A DNA stretch of 64,000 nt from Ulva prolifera (Eukaryota; Chlorophyta; Ulvophyceae; Ulvales; Ulvaceae). Shown piece by piece: positions 33,301-44,612 of this stretch (the first letter of the stretch is position 1; the number at the start of each line of letters is the position of its first letter). Made by a program: the position numbers and the translations under genes. The stretch spans positions 11,691,257 to 11,755,256 of the forward strand of contig CM041197.1 of NCBI GenBank assembly GCA_023078555.1, in the 5' to 3' direction. The notes under the pieces were generated by a model. The model did no database searches. It saw only the letters and a program-made list of their open reading frames with translations, and was not told the DNA's origin.

Positions 33301-34897
33301 GGCCCGGGCTGCAGATCTCGAGTCTCAACAGGGCCGAGGCTGCGGCGAGCGGCGGGAGCAGCGCGCGGAGGACGCGGGCGGCCCGCGGCGGGGAGTCTGG
33401 GAGGCCGAGGATTAAGTTGGACAGCGCGGTGCTGTGCGTGAGAACGTCAGTGAGGAGGTGGCAGGAGCTCGGCTGAAGAGCGGCAGCAGAGCAGTCGAGG
33501 TTGCGAAGCGGCGGCGCGGCGGAGTGTGCAAGCGACGGGAGAGCGACCATGAACGGAGGCGTGGTGAGGGGGTCCGGGGGGAGGGAGAGGGAGCCGGAGG
33601 AGTCGAGCATGGCGGCGACGAGGTGGGGGTGGAGGGTGGCGGGGAGAGTGAGTAGGGCTTTCGAAGGCGACATGGAGTCCAGCATACGCTCGAGGACGGC
33701 GGTGCGGGCATTGGTGGAGAGGCTTAGCAGCATGTCATGCATGTCCTCGCTGCCACTGCTAGATGTCCAGGGAGTGTTGACCGCCTCGGAGGCGAGGAGT
33801 GCAGCCCATTGCTGCATGCGGGTGTCGGAGAGCGCCTCGGCGACCTGCATTCTCAGATCTCATGAGCATCAGACATCGCGTCACGTTAACAGCTAGTTTG
33901 ACACACTACTTGTGAGTGTCTTCACAGGACTGACCATACGCTCTGCCTCGGAGAAGGGGCTCGTGCTTGTTCAGACCTGTGTGCGTCAGGTATGGGGCGT
34001 CACACCCGCAAGAGTTCGTAGACTGACACTTCCGCAGCACATGATGCACATCACATAAATTTGCTGGTTTGATCACAGGATGCGCGGCAAGCGTCCGAGG
34101 CGGACGTTGCGTGAGGCAACCTGGCCATGGCTACGCAGTCAATCCGGCGACCAGGACAAACGTAGTCCAGTATCCAGGGACCAGGTGGCACAAGAGGAAC
34201 ATAAACTTACCTTGATGATTCTCTGAAGTTTTGGAAGTGGAGGGACTGCCTGATTTGGGCTGCTGCTTCGCCAAAGCAGCACATCTTCGTCAGATATGCC
34301 GCATGGCAGCTTCGCGTAGCCGGATGTACCTGAAATGCCATCAAGCAGATCCGATGTCCGCAGAGTTTCTGGAGAGAGCTTCACGGCCAGATACACGCAC
34401 TCCTCGCCATCGCTGGCTTCGGATGGCAGAGCGCCCTCTGGGAACAGGAACGCGCAGGTTGCGCTCGAACCGATCATCATTTAAGACCCCTCTGGTTCAA
34501 ATGAACGAGTTACGGAAGCCGTGTCTAGATGAGAGTCGTACGTGCACCGTGACGCAATATCACACTACCGTGCCAAGACTCTGACCGACATGCACTGCAC
34601 GCGGACCCGACAATCGCCGTGCACGCCAAAATGTCCTCGTCGGAGCCTTATTCGCCATCGAGCGCCGCTTGACACCGGTCTCCCGCCGGGTGTGCCGTGA
34701 TATGCTTCCGCTGTCTTGTGGCTAGAGGGCGACTGGTTCCCAGCTGGTACCTGCTGAGGTCCAACATGTACGACGTTCCGGGCGCGGGGAGAAACGCTCA
34801 GGAGGGATGGCCTGATGAACACGCGAAGGTCCGAGTGCGTGCAAGCGTATGGACACGTTGCCGCTGAAGCAGTGCATGGGTAGCTTGAAGGTACTAC
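30395..34897. repeat. Tandem segmental duplication, unit 2 (contains LRR gene C)
   Basis: Partner of 25335-29885 in the same orientation. The units are separated by about 0.5 kb of non-matching sequence (29886-30394). Unit 2 carries a short G-rich insertion near 30605-30630 that is absent from unit 1. Confidence 0.8.
31336..34480 (-). CDS. Leucine-rich-repeat (RNI-like) protein, tandem paralogue C
   Basis: Exons: 34480-34211, 33844-32680, 32553-32066 and 31674-31336, 753 residues. The start is secure: an in-frame TAA stands immediately before the ATG. Residues 1-90 are the N-terminal module (YLAVKLSPETLRTSDLL, LPCGISDEDVLLWRS), followed by VAEALSDTRMQQWAALLASE. The repeats include LLRLEICSPGR, VAELQLECIHM, LTRLQFALS, LRDLRLEAVDV, LQSVCLGAHV, LRTVRLEGWRI and LRVLDLYGYA. 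All donors are GT (the first is a good AAG|GTAAGT), so C looks the most intact of the three. It is very similar to B along its length, including introns. Function is unknown; an intracellular recognition or adaptor role is inferred from the repeat architecture. Confidence 0.78.
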
Positions 34898-36600
34898 CTT
34901 CCCTAGGCGCGCCTACGAGCGCGTCCAAGGATTCGGGTTTGCGGGCGCAAGATTGCGCATGGGTAAACGGTGTCACGGCTGGAAATGCAGGCGTTTGCAC
35001 ACGTCAAGAATCATCCAGGACAACAAGAGCAGCCCTGAAACGACGCATATGGCTTTCCATCAGCGTACTGTCTGGGGATTTGGCAGTATCTCGAGGTAGT
35101 GCAAGGGCGCCAAGGGCACTTGTCGTCATCCATCTATCGCCACAGGACTTCCCACGCAGCCGGCGCATTCTAGAGGATCAGCATTCCCGGAAGAAGAGCC
35201 TGTTGGGCATGTGTGATGACCGCAAGATCGCTTCGCCTCGAATGAGTCAGGCATAGCAGCAATTGTGCCGGTTACCTTGGTTGCACGACTGCGTGCGTCG
35301 TGTTCATTCAGACAGGTACCGCGCCCAAGTGCATGTTCCTCTGAGCCTCAGCTCTTGCAGCATCTGCTTTGTGGCTGTGTACATCTTTGACATGAGTGGT
35401 ACGTACCCCGTTTGTCTTGTTGCGTAGCAACACGACTTCGGGATTCGGTGCGAGCGCACGTTCGGCCTGGGTCATCCAGGTGGAACAAATGCTACCAGTC
35501 CCAACTCGCTGTGCATAATAACATGCAGCTTCTGCTATGCATCAGGTGCATGTGTCGTATCAACATGGCTACGCACTCTGGACAGCAAATCGGCTGCTTT
35601 TTGGTTTTTTTCTTTGCAGCTGGCGGTCCTGCGCAGGACTGGCCCGGCAGACAAGGCAGACCTCGCCAGGCCAGAGCCATTGCAATCATCGAATTCGCAG
35701 CGGCCAGCGTGGCTGCACATCAGCTGCAGCTGGGGGCCGTGCTGTTCTGAATGCGTTGCGAGGTGTCCATGTGCGACGGCGCGCAGCAACAGGTCTTGAC
35801 GCACGGCACAGTCACCGCATGCGATCCATATCCACTATGTACCTGAATCCGGACTGCTGTCTGCCTCGCCAACCTCTTCATTGCATCTCATCGGCTGTCA
35901 GGGCTGCCAGTCATAATGCATGCTGAAACGTGCTGCGTCCATCGCGCTGGTATTTCATGGTGGCATGCCTTGGCCCTACCTCGCTTGATTGCCCATGCTT
36001 CCCAGCTGCAACTGAGGGCGTCGAACATGCGCCGGCCCCGTTCACACAGCTTCGCGGTTCACGCCCCAGCTGCACGCAAAGTTGCTTCATCGCGCCGGCG
36101 CTGTGTTGGCTGTCGAACATGACAGACGCATGGCCAAACCTGCGCGCCTGCTGAGTCATGCGAGGTCGTAACGGTACCGGCGCGCAGCACGGCGTTTCCA
36201 TGCATGGCCCTGTCCAACGCTGGCACACCACGCGGACTGGGTCGCGACGCGACAGTTGTTCACACGGTCCTCAGGTGGGGCACACCCGGCCCCTACCCCG
36301 GCCCCACTGATATAATCTCCAAGCACACTTTCAGGGCACATGCATGGTTGCAGAAGAGTGAACGGACATAGACCAACATCACAAAAATATCTCTCAAGGC
36401 ACATGCAAATCTAAATTTACTGAGCCGTATCCTATTGGACATTGACAACTCCGAGTTAACGGGCCCACATATGCCTATGCATGTGTTTGTCCACATTGAC
36501 CCCTCTCCCGCTGCAGGCCCGCCACCACCGCCGCTAGTCCTCTTGCAGCATCGACCCCCGAATGCTACCAGCCGGCACCCTAGCAGTGTCAGACAGCAAC
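34898..36600. other. Intergenic region, no supported gene
   Basis: Lies between the divergent starts of LRR-C (minus) and the secreted Cys/Pro-rich protein (plus). Open frames of 100-135 codons exist on both strands (for example 34849-35256 plus and 35537-35926 plus) but none shows a domain, signal peptide or exon partner. Confidence 0.55.
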
Positions 36601-37467
36601 ATGTCGCTTGCCAATGCGTGCGCCACGCCGCGCCGCTGCGGCGGACTCGCCGTCCTACTCTCTGGCCTCCTCCTCCTCCTCGCTATCCCCTCCGCATCCG
36701 CGGACTTCGTAGACCCCTTCGCCACCGTCTGCTCCAAACAGGCCGAAACCTGGCACCAGCTGGAGATCGAGGCCGGCCGGGCCATCAAGGCCTGCAGCGA
36801 CGAATACAAGCCCGACGAGCCGTCGCTCTGCGGCTACATCGGCCGCGACGGCAACTGCACCCTACAGGGAGACTGCGAGGACGGCGGCGTGGCTAAGGTG
36901 GAGTGCCCAGCTGGATCCTCCCGCAGCGGCGGCTGCTGCCTCATCCCAAAGATCTTTGACTGCGGCGGCCCGAACGGCACATGCATTACGACCAACGGTG
37001 GCCCCGAGTGCCAGAACACGTGCGAGGAGATCCCGATGCCGCCTGCCCCCGCTCCTGCGCCGGCTCCGATGGAGCCCCCCCTCGAGGCCCCCGCACCGGC
37101 CCCCGTCGCAGCGCCGGCTCCCGCGCCCGCTCTGCCGCCAGCCCCTGAGCCCACAGCCGTGCTGCTGCCGCCGCCGCCGCCGGCAGACGAGCCGGCGGTC
37201 GGGCCATCAGAGGTGCTGCCGGCCGCAAACGCGACGGCTCCGCCTGTGGCCGCCGCCATCGGCATATTCGCACCCGCGCCTGCGCCGGCGGATGCCGGGC
37301 CGGAGGCGGCGTTCGGCATCGGCACGCGTGACTTCTCACTGGCCCCCGTCGAGGCGGCGCCGGAGTCTGTGGAGGATGACGCGGGCGGCGCCACCGCGGC
37401 GTCCGCAGGCTTCTGGCCCGCCGCTGTTGCATGCAGTTCCGCTGCCGTCGCGCTTGCGATTCTGTAG
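36601..37467 (+). CDS. Secreted Cys-rich domain plus Pro/Ala-rich cell-surface protein, probably GPI-anchored
   Basis: Single exon of 288 residues. A signal peptide is clear (GGLAVLLSGLLLLLAIP, cleavage near SASA|DF). Residues ~35-140 form a compact domain with about 12 cysteines, including GYIGRDGNCTLQGDC, SGGCCLIPK and GGPNGTCITTNGGPEC. A long Pro/Ala/Glu-rich stalk follows (PAPAPAPAP, LPPPPPPADEP), typical of hydroxyproline-rich wall or matrix glycoproteins in green algae. The extreme C-terminus is hydrophobic with small residues before it (WPAAVACSSAAVALAIL), consistent with GPI-anchor addition. An upstream in-frame ATG at 36562 would add 13 residues; 36601 was preferred because it sets the signal peptide close to the start. 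I do not recognise the Cys-rich domain as a named family. Role in the extracellular matrix is inferred. Confidence 0.78.
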   Translation: MSLANACATPRRCGGLAVLLSGLLLLLAIPSASADFVDPFATVCSKQAETWHQLEIEAGRAIKACSDEYKPDEPSLCGYIGRDGNCTLQGDCEDGGVAKVECPAGSSRSGGCCLIPKIFDCGGPNGTCITTNGGPECQNTCEEIPMPPAPAPAPAPMEPPLEAPAPAPVAAPAPAPALPPAPEPTAVLLPPPPPADEPAVGPSEVLPAANATAPPVAAAIGIFAPAPAPADAGPEAAFGIGTRDFSLAPVEAAPESVEDDAGGATAASAGFWPAAVACSSAAVALAIL

Positions 37468-39175
37468 ACCCCCTCCGCACTTGCTGTGTTCAATTTGGCA
37501 GGTTGATCACTGGGTACCAGCTGGTCCTAGGGTTTTCAGAACACAGAGGCGGGTGGGCAATGCAAATAATGCCACCCTCACTGTGGCGGCTAGGGTATAG
37601 TGAGTTTTCAACAGTAGCATAAAGGGTCTTCGCGTAGTGGGCAAGGGTCAGGGGGCTCAAGGGTTAGCGGCCTGCCTGGAGCGAGCTGGTTCAGGTGGGA
37701 GCCACCAGTGGCCACCCGCTCGGGCTGAGCTCGCCTCTGCGTGTGGTGGGGTGGGAGATGCATTGTGGGAGGGTGCCACAAGGACGACCGCTGATGGGTG
37801 GATACGGAGCAGGGCCAATCGGGCTCGCTGTGTTTCGGTCCAACTGCTGGTTCGCATGGCATAGCATTCGTGAGGCAATGGCGCCGGCTGTCGAGGAGAT
37901 GCCATATGCTGCACCAGCGAGTTGAGTGGTTGTAGCCTGGAGCCCTTCGGACCTCCGTGGTGCCAGTGTGGCCAAGGGGGGCTGCCTCCACAGGCGTGCA
38001 ATTGAATGAGAAATGATCAGTAGGCTCGAATGAATGCTCTGGTGTGGGAGCTGCCAGGCGCACATGATGCTTGAGTGTTGCTGATGCATGAGTGTCAATG
38101 TCGTGCTAAAGATGTTGGCGCGCAGCTGGTGCGGGAGCACCTGCCCGGACTGTAGCTGGCTGGGGCGCTGGCATCACCGCTGCATCATCGGTTGGTTCTG
38201 CTGCTAGGCTTGTGTCTGATGCAGCGCAGGGATGTGGCCAGGCATACACAAGCAATAACAACAGTAATAAAAATCATGAAAATTAAAAAGACAATGACAT
38301 ATTCAAGGTGCAGGCTTACAAATCGGCATGAGGGCAGCCTGTACTCTGCCCACTGTCTCTCTTGCTGTACCAAGGGACATCTGGCGTAGGTCGTCTGTCA
38401 AGCAGTTTGTCGTGGAATGTGCATGCAGGCCCATGCAGTCAAGTGGGGCCGCAATGGCGCGGGCACCGGTGCTTCACCCCACAGCTTCAAAGAATAATGC
38501 ACACCAACGCCTTCAACAGGCTGCACAGCCCGTGCCCTGCTCAGGAAAGAAGTGACACCAGTGCTGCCGCAAAGCCGCTTGAATTGGTATCTCTTTTTTT
38601 CATTCCGCCACGGTGCGCTTGCGGATGGAGCCGCAGGCGACGCCCCAGACACACTCACACATTTGCATACACTTGCAAAGCGCCTCCTGATGGGCCATAA
38701 GTATTGGCGCTCTCGTGTACAGACTCTACCACAGTGTACCAACATACCAGCGCCCGTTGCCTGGTAGCGGATGATTCCCACGCTCTCGGCTGTCGAGCCC
38801 GACGCGCACCCCGCTCCTCCAAAAGCAACCACGCACCACACAGACGCGCCTGCGAGGCAGGCAGTCAAATCACTGCCATGTGCCTACAACACAGGCCGTG
38901 GATGAAGCTTCCGTGTCAGGCGTTCCATGGGAAGTACTTCCTCCCTCAGCACACAAGCACCCCCCTGTCGTGCCCTTGCGCAGGCGCTGACAGCACATAA
39001 CAGAGAAAACTCGTGCTGGCGATACTGCGTGACATTCAGCATCGCTCTGCGGGGCCGCGCTCCACCCGCACCTCCCGGCCGCCTCCATGCGCCAGGCTGT
39101 CACGCCCCGCCCGCACCGGCCCTCCCCTGTGCACATCATCGGCTCACGCCGCACACCAGTGCGCGGACCTCGCAC
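37468..39175. other. Convergent intergenic region, no supported gene
   Basis: Holds the 3' ends of the Cys/Pro-rich gene (plus) and the sulfotransferase gene (minus). An A-rich patch at 38245-38300 (AATAA-type words) is the lowest-GC part. No domain-bearing frame is seen. Confidence 0.55.
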
Positions 39176-40539
39176 TCACACGTACCCGAGCCGCACCAGG
39201 TCGAGAGCATACTGCTTCGCGAGGTTGTGCACCGTCGTCTCGTTCAGGTACTGCAGCGTGCGCGTGCTGTTGCATGCATGTGTCACCTTCGCCTGGCTCG
39301 TGACGTACGTCGCCTTCGCCGACCCCGCCTCCCCGGGCACCGCCTCCCCGGGCACCACGTGCCACACCGTCACGTGGCCAGGCGTGTGCAACAGCGGCGG
39401 CATGGCGGCGCCGCCGACGGCGGCGCCGCCGCCGCCGTGCCGCAGCGCGGCGGCAGCGGCCACCTCGCTGCGGCGCGGCTCGGCATACACCGCGTCGCGC
39501 AAGCGGCGGCCGCCGCCGCTGACACCGGCTGCGACGATGCTGGGGGAGCCGGTGCTGACGGCCTCGAGGACGTCGGCCCAGGCGGAGTCGAACATCTCGG
39601 TGAGGCCGATGTAATCGACCATGTGCTCGCCGTTCGGCATGAACATGCAGTGTGAGTGGTCGCCGATGTGGATGTTGACAAAGCCGGGCCACCAGGTGGC
39701 GCGGGGGGCGATGTAGGAGCAGCAGCCGTCGTCGGCACAGGTGTCGTACATGCGGCCGACGTCCTCGGAGAAGCTCTCAAACGGCAGGCTGCAGTGCTCC
39801 GAGGGCTCGTCGGTGAAGCCCTCCGGCCGCCTGCACACAGCCGTGCATGAGCGTACATGCATGAGTCTGTGGCCTCGAGCGTGGACCGGGGGACTCCTCC
39901 CGCCAAACAAAGCTTGCCCCCGACCGCGTGCATGGGTGTTGCTAGAGCATCAGACCAAGCCGATGGCGTTCTGGAGTACCGCAAGGCGGTCCGCGATCAA
40001 CATGTGAGCAGCATGTACGGGAAGCATGCGATCGGCAACTAAATTCGTGAGGGTACGTAGCGAGCAGAACAGGCTCGTGCCACGTTGCCTCCCATGCATA
40101 GCCCCGCCTTCAGTGATGGCCATGCATGGCGTCCAGGTGGTGCGCCATGGAATCGCTGGAGCTCAATGAATTTCTCGCCGCAGCAGGACCAAGACATGGG
40201 TAGAACAGGCAGAAATGCAGGAGCGCGGTTGGGGGGGGGGGGGGGGGGGGGGGGTGCCAGCTGTGAGGGGCCGCACTTGTAGAGGAAGTGCTGGTGGAAC
40301 ATGGAGTAGGCGCTCAGCGCGCGCGTCCAGGGGTTGCGCACAAACGTGAACACGAAAAGCTCCTGCAGACGCGGTGCGAGCGCCGGGTACTCGTCGAGCT
40401 CGACGAGCCGCAGCTCCTCGGGCAGGCAGGCCGCCCTCCGGCATAGGTCCTTGCGGATCGCGCGGATGACCATCTTCGACGACGACTTGGGCTGCCGCAG
40501 AAAGACAAAGTTCCAGCGCTCGCTCAGCCAGATCTGCAT
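39176..40539 (-). CDS. Carbohydrate sulfotransferase family protein (Sulfotransfer_2-like)
   Basis: Transfers sulfate from PAPS to a glycan, in the Golgi lumen in known relatives. Two exons, 40539-40277 and 39830-39176, join in phase 2 (YK|RPEGF) and encode about 305 residues. The 5'-phosphosulfate loop region reads FVFLRQPKSSSKMVIRAI. The 3'-phosphate motif is FVRNPWTRALSAYSMF. Further family features are the Cys-containing SYIAPRATWW block, HMVDYIGLTEMF and the C-terminal NLAKQYALDLVRLGYV. A ~75-residue Gly/Ala/Arg-rich insertion (from about SIVAAGVSGGG to VPGEAGSAK) separates the last two conserved blocks. No transmembrane anchor is present with the ATG at 40539. An AG acceptor overlaps this ATG, so an upstream exon with a signal anchor may exist but was not found. 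The intron has a G24 tract 22 nt after the donor. Confidence 0.85.
40231..40254. repeat. G24 homopolymer in sulfotransferase intron
   Basis: Run of 24 G on the plus strand (poly-C in the transcript), beginning 22 nt inside the intron. Confidence 0.95.
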
Positions 40540-41012
40540 GTGTTTCAGGGCTTGAGTGCGCAGAGAGACAGTTCTGGGAGGTGAGGCCACAGCTTCTGCA
40601 GGCGGCTATGGCGCATCCGTTCCAGCACAGCATGCCTAGTGGACCCTATGCGTTTTGATGTTGTATTAAGGAGCGACATTGCATAGAAGAATTCATCGGG
40701 CAAGAAGGTATGGCACGGATTGGATACGCTGCTCGAAGGGTAGAGTGAAAGACTTTGTGTGTTGCTGTCGGTGTGTTTCCTATCGGCATGGGTTGTGTGT
40801 CTATTCGGCGGGGTGTTTCAACATGTTTTGGTTACTATTATCATCATCATCGCGCCCCATCTGCTTCATGTGAGTGCAGGGCTGAGCAGCTGCACAGCCG
40901 CAATCGCTGCTGGTGTGGACGCTGGGGTGTGGGACATGCGCAAGCAAGGAAGCGGCGCGAGGAAGCGGCACGTGCATGGCCCACCCGTAGTGACGCCGCA
41001 GGTGCATGTGGC

Positions 41013-41212
41013 TGCTGAGCGCCTGGCCACTGCTCACCAGCCACTGCTGCTGAGCACCTGGCCACTGCTCACCAGCCACTGCTGCTGAGCGCCTGGCCAC
41101 TGCTCACCAGCCACTGCTGCTGAGCGCCTGGCCACTGCTCACCAGGCACTTCTGCTGAGCGCCTGGCCACTGCTCACCAGCCACTGCTGCTGAGCGCCTG
41201 GCCACTGCTCGC
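41013..41212. repeat. 35-bp minisatellite, about 5.7 copies
   Basis: The unit begins TGCTGAGCGCCTGGCCACTG and has a period of exactly 35 bp (starts at 41013, 41048, 41083, 41118, 41153, 41188). Copies differ by one to three substitutions. It lies 5' of the sulfotransferase gene. Open frames through it are repeat artefacts. Confidence 0.95.
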
Positions 41213-41937
41213 ACCTCGACACGGCCACACAACAGGCCACACAACAGGCGCGTGATCCACGAACCACACAACAGACGTGATCCTCCCTGCCACCCCCCGC
41301 CCCTCAGCACAGCACCCGGGGGTGGACAACGTGGGAGACACCTCCAGTCAGGCTCTCCATGCCACGTCGCCACTGTTCTTTGCACCTCATGCAATTGCAG
41401 CTTGGCAGCTCGTGATATAATGTATGTGTTACTTCTGCAGGCAGGAAATACCAGGGTAATCTGCCTTGAGATGGGTGCCTCCCAGGGTGAAGGCTGGCTG
41501 TGTTACAAGGATAAAGGTGGCAAGGCACTGCGAAAGAAGCCAGCAGACCAAGCACACACCCAGATACCCAGGCACGCAGCACACACATTCTGTCCCACCA
41601 CGTTCTCATCAAACAACACAGATCCGCAGACGCTAAGTACACACCCCCACACGCAAACCAACACAAACACAACGCCCCAAACACAACCACACCGAAGGCT
41701 GGCTGTGCAAGACGTGGCTGTGGAGAATGCCCAGGCATCATCCGTGCTGCTGAGGCGAAATGGTTGCACATTGTTGTGTTTGCCCTGTTGTGCGGTGCAC
41801 TGTGCACTTATCTGCCTGGTTATCGCTGGGAGGCAGCGCTACCTAGCGAGAGATAGAAGGGACATGGTCCCAGAGCAACGAATGCTCCCGAGAATGCGCA
41901 CGAGTACGGAAGCGAAACAGACACAGTGCAGCTACAG
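41213..41937. other. Intergenic region, no supported gene
   Basis: A long plus-strand frame (41252-41956, 234 codons) is rich in Thr/His/Pro from CACACA-type sequence at 41580-41700 and shows no domain. Treated as non-coding 3' flank of the small secreted-protein gene. Confidence 0.5.
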
Positions 41938-42529
41938 CTACGTCACAGGCTCGTAGTTCAGGTAAACTGTGTATTTGCGGTCATCATAGCTGGTCGCAGG
42001 CGTTGACGACAGCTTCACTACCAAGCAGCGATGTCCCGCGTGCCTGACACCGCTGCAGTGCTACATTACAAACGAGGAATCGTGCTGAATCCTCACGCAG
42101 TCGCGGCCAGCAAGCTGCGCTCGCGGACCGCAAATTTGGACAGCATGCCTGGCTTGGCTCACTCCAGCTGAGCGCAGTGGCGAAGCAGTGATGACTAGTG
42201 GCACGCACCTGGCAGGAGTCAAAGATCGGTACACCTGCAGCTCTGAACCTCTCAAGCTCCGTGTCTGTTGGGTCGAGGCTGTCGGGGATTTTGATGTTCT
42301 GGGATTTCGTGACGAAAGCGACCTTCGTCGGGGGTGTGCACATGAGGGCCCTAATATCTGGCGACGTGGCGAAAACTGCCTCCACACGAGCCTGAGCCTT
42401 CTCATGTTCGTCAACGATGAGTTTGACCTCGTCGCGCGGAATTGTCTTGACAGGCTGATCGCCGCGAACCATCCCGGCAGTGAGCAGTAACGCGCTCAGT
42501 ACCCATTGGCGCTGCTTTATGCGACCCAT
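41938..42529 (-). CDS. Small secreted protein of unknown function
   Basis: Two exons, 42529-42209 and 42012-41938, encode 131 residues ending at TAG. The N-terminus is a convincing signal peptide (RQWVLSALLLTAGMVRG, cleavage near VRG|DQ). The mature part is helical and charged (DEVKLIVDEHEKAQARVEAVF), then CTPPTKVAFVTKSQNIKIP, and has two cysteines (in LMCTPP and DSCQ). The last exon is only 24 codons (SYDDRKYTVYLNYEPVT end). It was placed because CAG|GTGCGT is a good donor and GAAG|CTG restores frame to a stop. The second exon is less certain than the first. No family is recognised. It could act in the secretory lumen or outside the cell. Confidence 0.6.
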
Positions 42530-44612
42530 GGCAGTTCTGCCTTGAATTTATCTTATCATTCGAATGTCGGTGGTTTACTGCAACTCGGCTGCGCAACAAC
42601 TGCCGACGACACACGAGCGCGCAATCGTTGCACAAACGTTCCCACAGAAGACCACTCCAAGCGGGCCACACAAACACTACTGTAGTACAATAGCGTTGAT
42701 GGAAAATTAAGCGAGGCAGGACGTGACCGGGACCGAGAGAGCGCGCGCTACGCCGGTGCAGATCAGTTGGATGTCGCCCCGGCCATCGCAACCGTCACAC
42801 GAGGGAATGGAAAAGCACCAGCGACAGCCCAGGAACACCATCTTGACTGACTGAGGCGCAAGTGATTGTCCTGGATCAACACCGACGACTCCGAGCAGAG
42901 CAACCTCGTGTCGCAGAGCACTCGGTGAGAGGCATGCATGTATAATGCATGAACACGTTTGCGGCCGTATCCTTTAAGAAACTGGCCATTCCGGACGCAA
43001 CACCGATAACTGCATGAGGAAACCATGCAGCACCATTAAGGCACATGCGAGGGTGCGACCAGGACTGACTGTGTCAATGCACCGGGACACAGAGGCAAAG
43101 ACGAATTCTGACACAGCAATGCATAGCCATGCATCACCCCATCGGCCAGTGCATGAGTCAGCAGCCTACTGGACGCGCCACAATTGAATCTGCATGACCA
43201 CTCGCAGCATGCATGCGGATTTATCCAGCCCATGGCGTTCGCGAGCACGGTTCGACGAATATGTTCCACAACAACAATGAAGCAAGACAACTAGACATTG
43301 CAGCAACTGATAAAACAACTTGTTAAGTACCTTTCATGCTTTGTTCGTGGTTTTATATGAATTCTGTGTGTGTGCGGATCGCGTTCCACTGAACACAGGC
43401 CGAGGACGCAGGAAGCATTGATCAAGCACAACGGCTCATGCACTGGCGTTGCCATAATGAGTACATAAACGTGCTGTTGCGTGCCTCAACGGTACGATGT
43501 ATTAATCGACCAAGCTTGATCGACATGTCAACATCCAGCATGCGCAGAGCCGCGCGCGTCCAGGATATCACGAAGCTTTGTATTACAGACAAGTGGATTG
43601 TGTTGAACGGATTCCGACGAACGCGGCTGTCCAGGCGATTGCAAACTATCCGCACGTAGCTGGCGCGCCGGCAGTGCAGGCTGGGCGGCTCCCCTGCTTC
43701 CTCGTCTGATCTGACGGAAACGGATTATTCTTATGTCGACAATGTCCCCCTCTCGTTACGCTTTGCATGGCGGCGGTGTTGATCCTGATCAGGATCATCC
43801 GCCTGCATGGCTCACTTGCGATCAGACTAGCTGTCACCTTCGTGTCAGAAAGTCAGCGTATCATGGATTCACAATCGCGCAGCCGCGATGTCTTGGCATG
43901 GCATGCTCTCGGCTGCGCATCATTGGATCCAATCGACCTTGTCTCGGCCACCTGCCACATGCATCAGTGCTGGTCGAGCACATCCATGAAATTCGACAAA
44001 CCTTCTGGCTCGCTGTCCTACGCTTTGTGCCTGAGCCTAGTGTCTGAGCTACGTGCGGTGGCCTCAACAAATTCGAAAGCCTGTCTTGGACGGTCGTCGA
44101 CAGGAGCCGGCGCCCTGCACCCGTCACTGAACTGTCAGAAAAGATGGATTCGTGCGGCCGATGGTTCGGTCCTCGGTTGCCATTGATGCAACTGTCTAAA
44201 GGCATTGCAAGGGTCGCGTTTAGCTAGATGCAGTCTCGCAGTGCAAGATGACCGGCAGGAATTCTTTGGTAACACTGCCGCTAGGCTAATGCTCATGGAG
44301 TCGCTGGGCATCAGGTGTGTATTTGGATGATGCCTGAATTTGGATTGCAGCGCAGAAGCAGACGGGGTAGCCAAACTTGTTTAATTTTAAGTTGATACTC
44401 CACTTCAGAGAAACCAGCTGCAGATTGCATGGTGATGCAGTGACTGGTCCACTATATCAGTGAAGTGCCACATGATGCACAACCTCATGAGTAAGGCTGG
44501 CATGTACCGGTACAGGTACATGTACCGGTACAAAAATATGCGGTACATTACCGGGATATTGGCAAAATGCGGGATACCAGGAACATTTGGGTGTCTCTTG
44601 ATGTACCGTTGA
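42530..44612. other. Intergenic region, no supported gene
   Basis: 5' flank of the small secreted-protein gene, followed by sequence of falling GC content. A plus-strand frame of 139 codons (43767-44186) and an overlapping minus frame (44205-43861) are both open; neither has a recognisable domain. A degraded copy of the 45-bp element may lie near 44428-44472 (CACTATATCAGTG then GCCACA). Confidence 0.5.
44501..44532. repeat. Interlocking palindromes TGTACCGGTACA / GGTACATGTACC
   Basis: TGTACCGGTACA occurs at 44503-44514 and 44521-44532, with GGTACATGTACC at 44515-44526 overlapping the second. The same CCGGTACA word recurs at 44613 and, inverted, at 45701-45709. Confidence 0.9.

Noticed and set aside
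41252-41956. 234-codon plus-strand frame
   Set aside because: Driven by CACACA/ACACAA sequence, with no domain. It overlaps the terminal exon of the small secreted-protein gene on the other strand.
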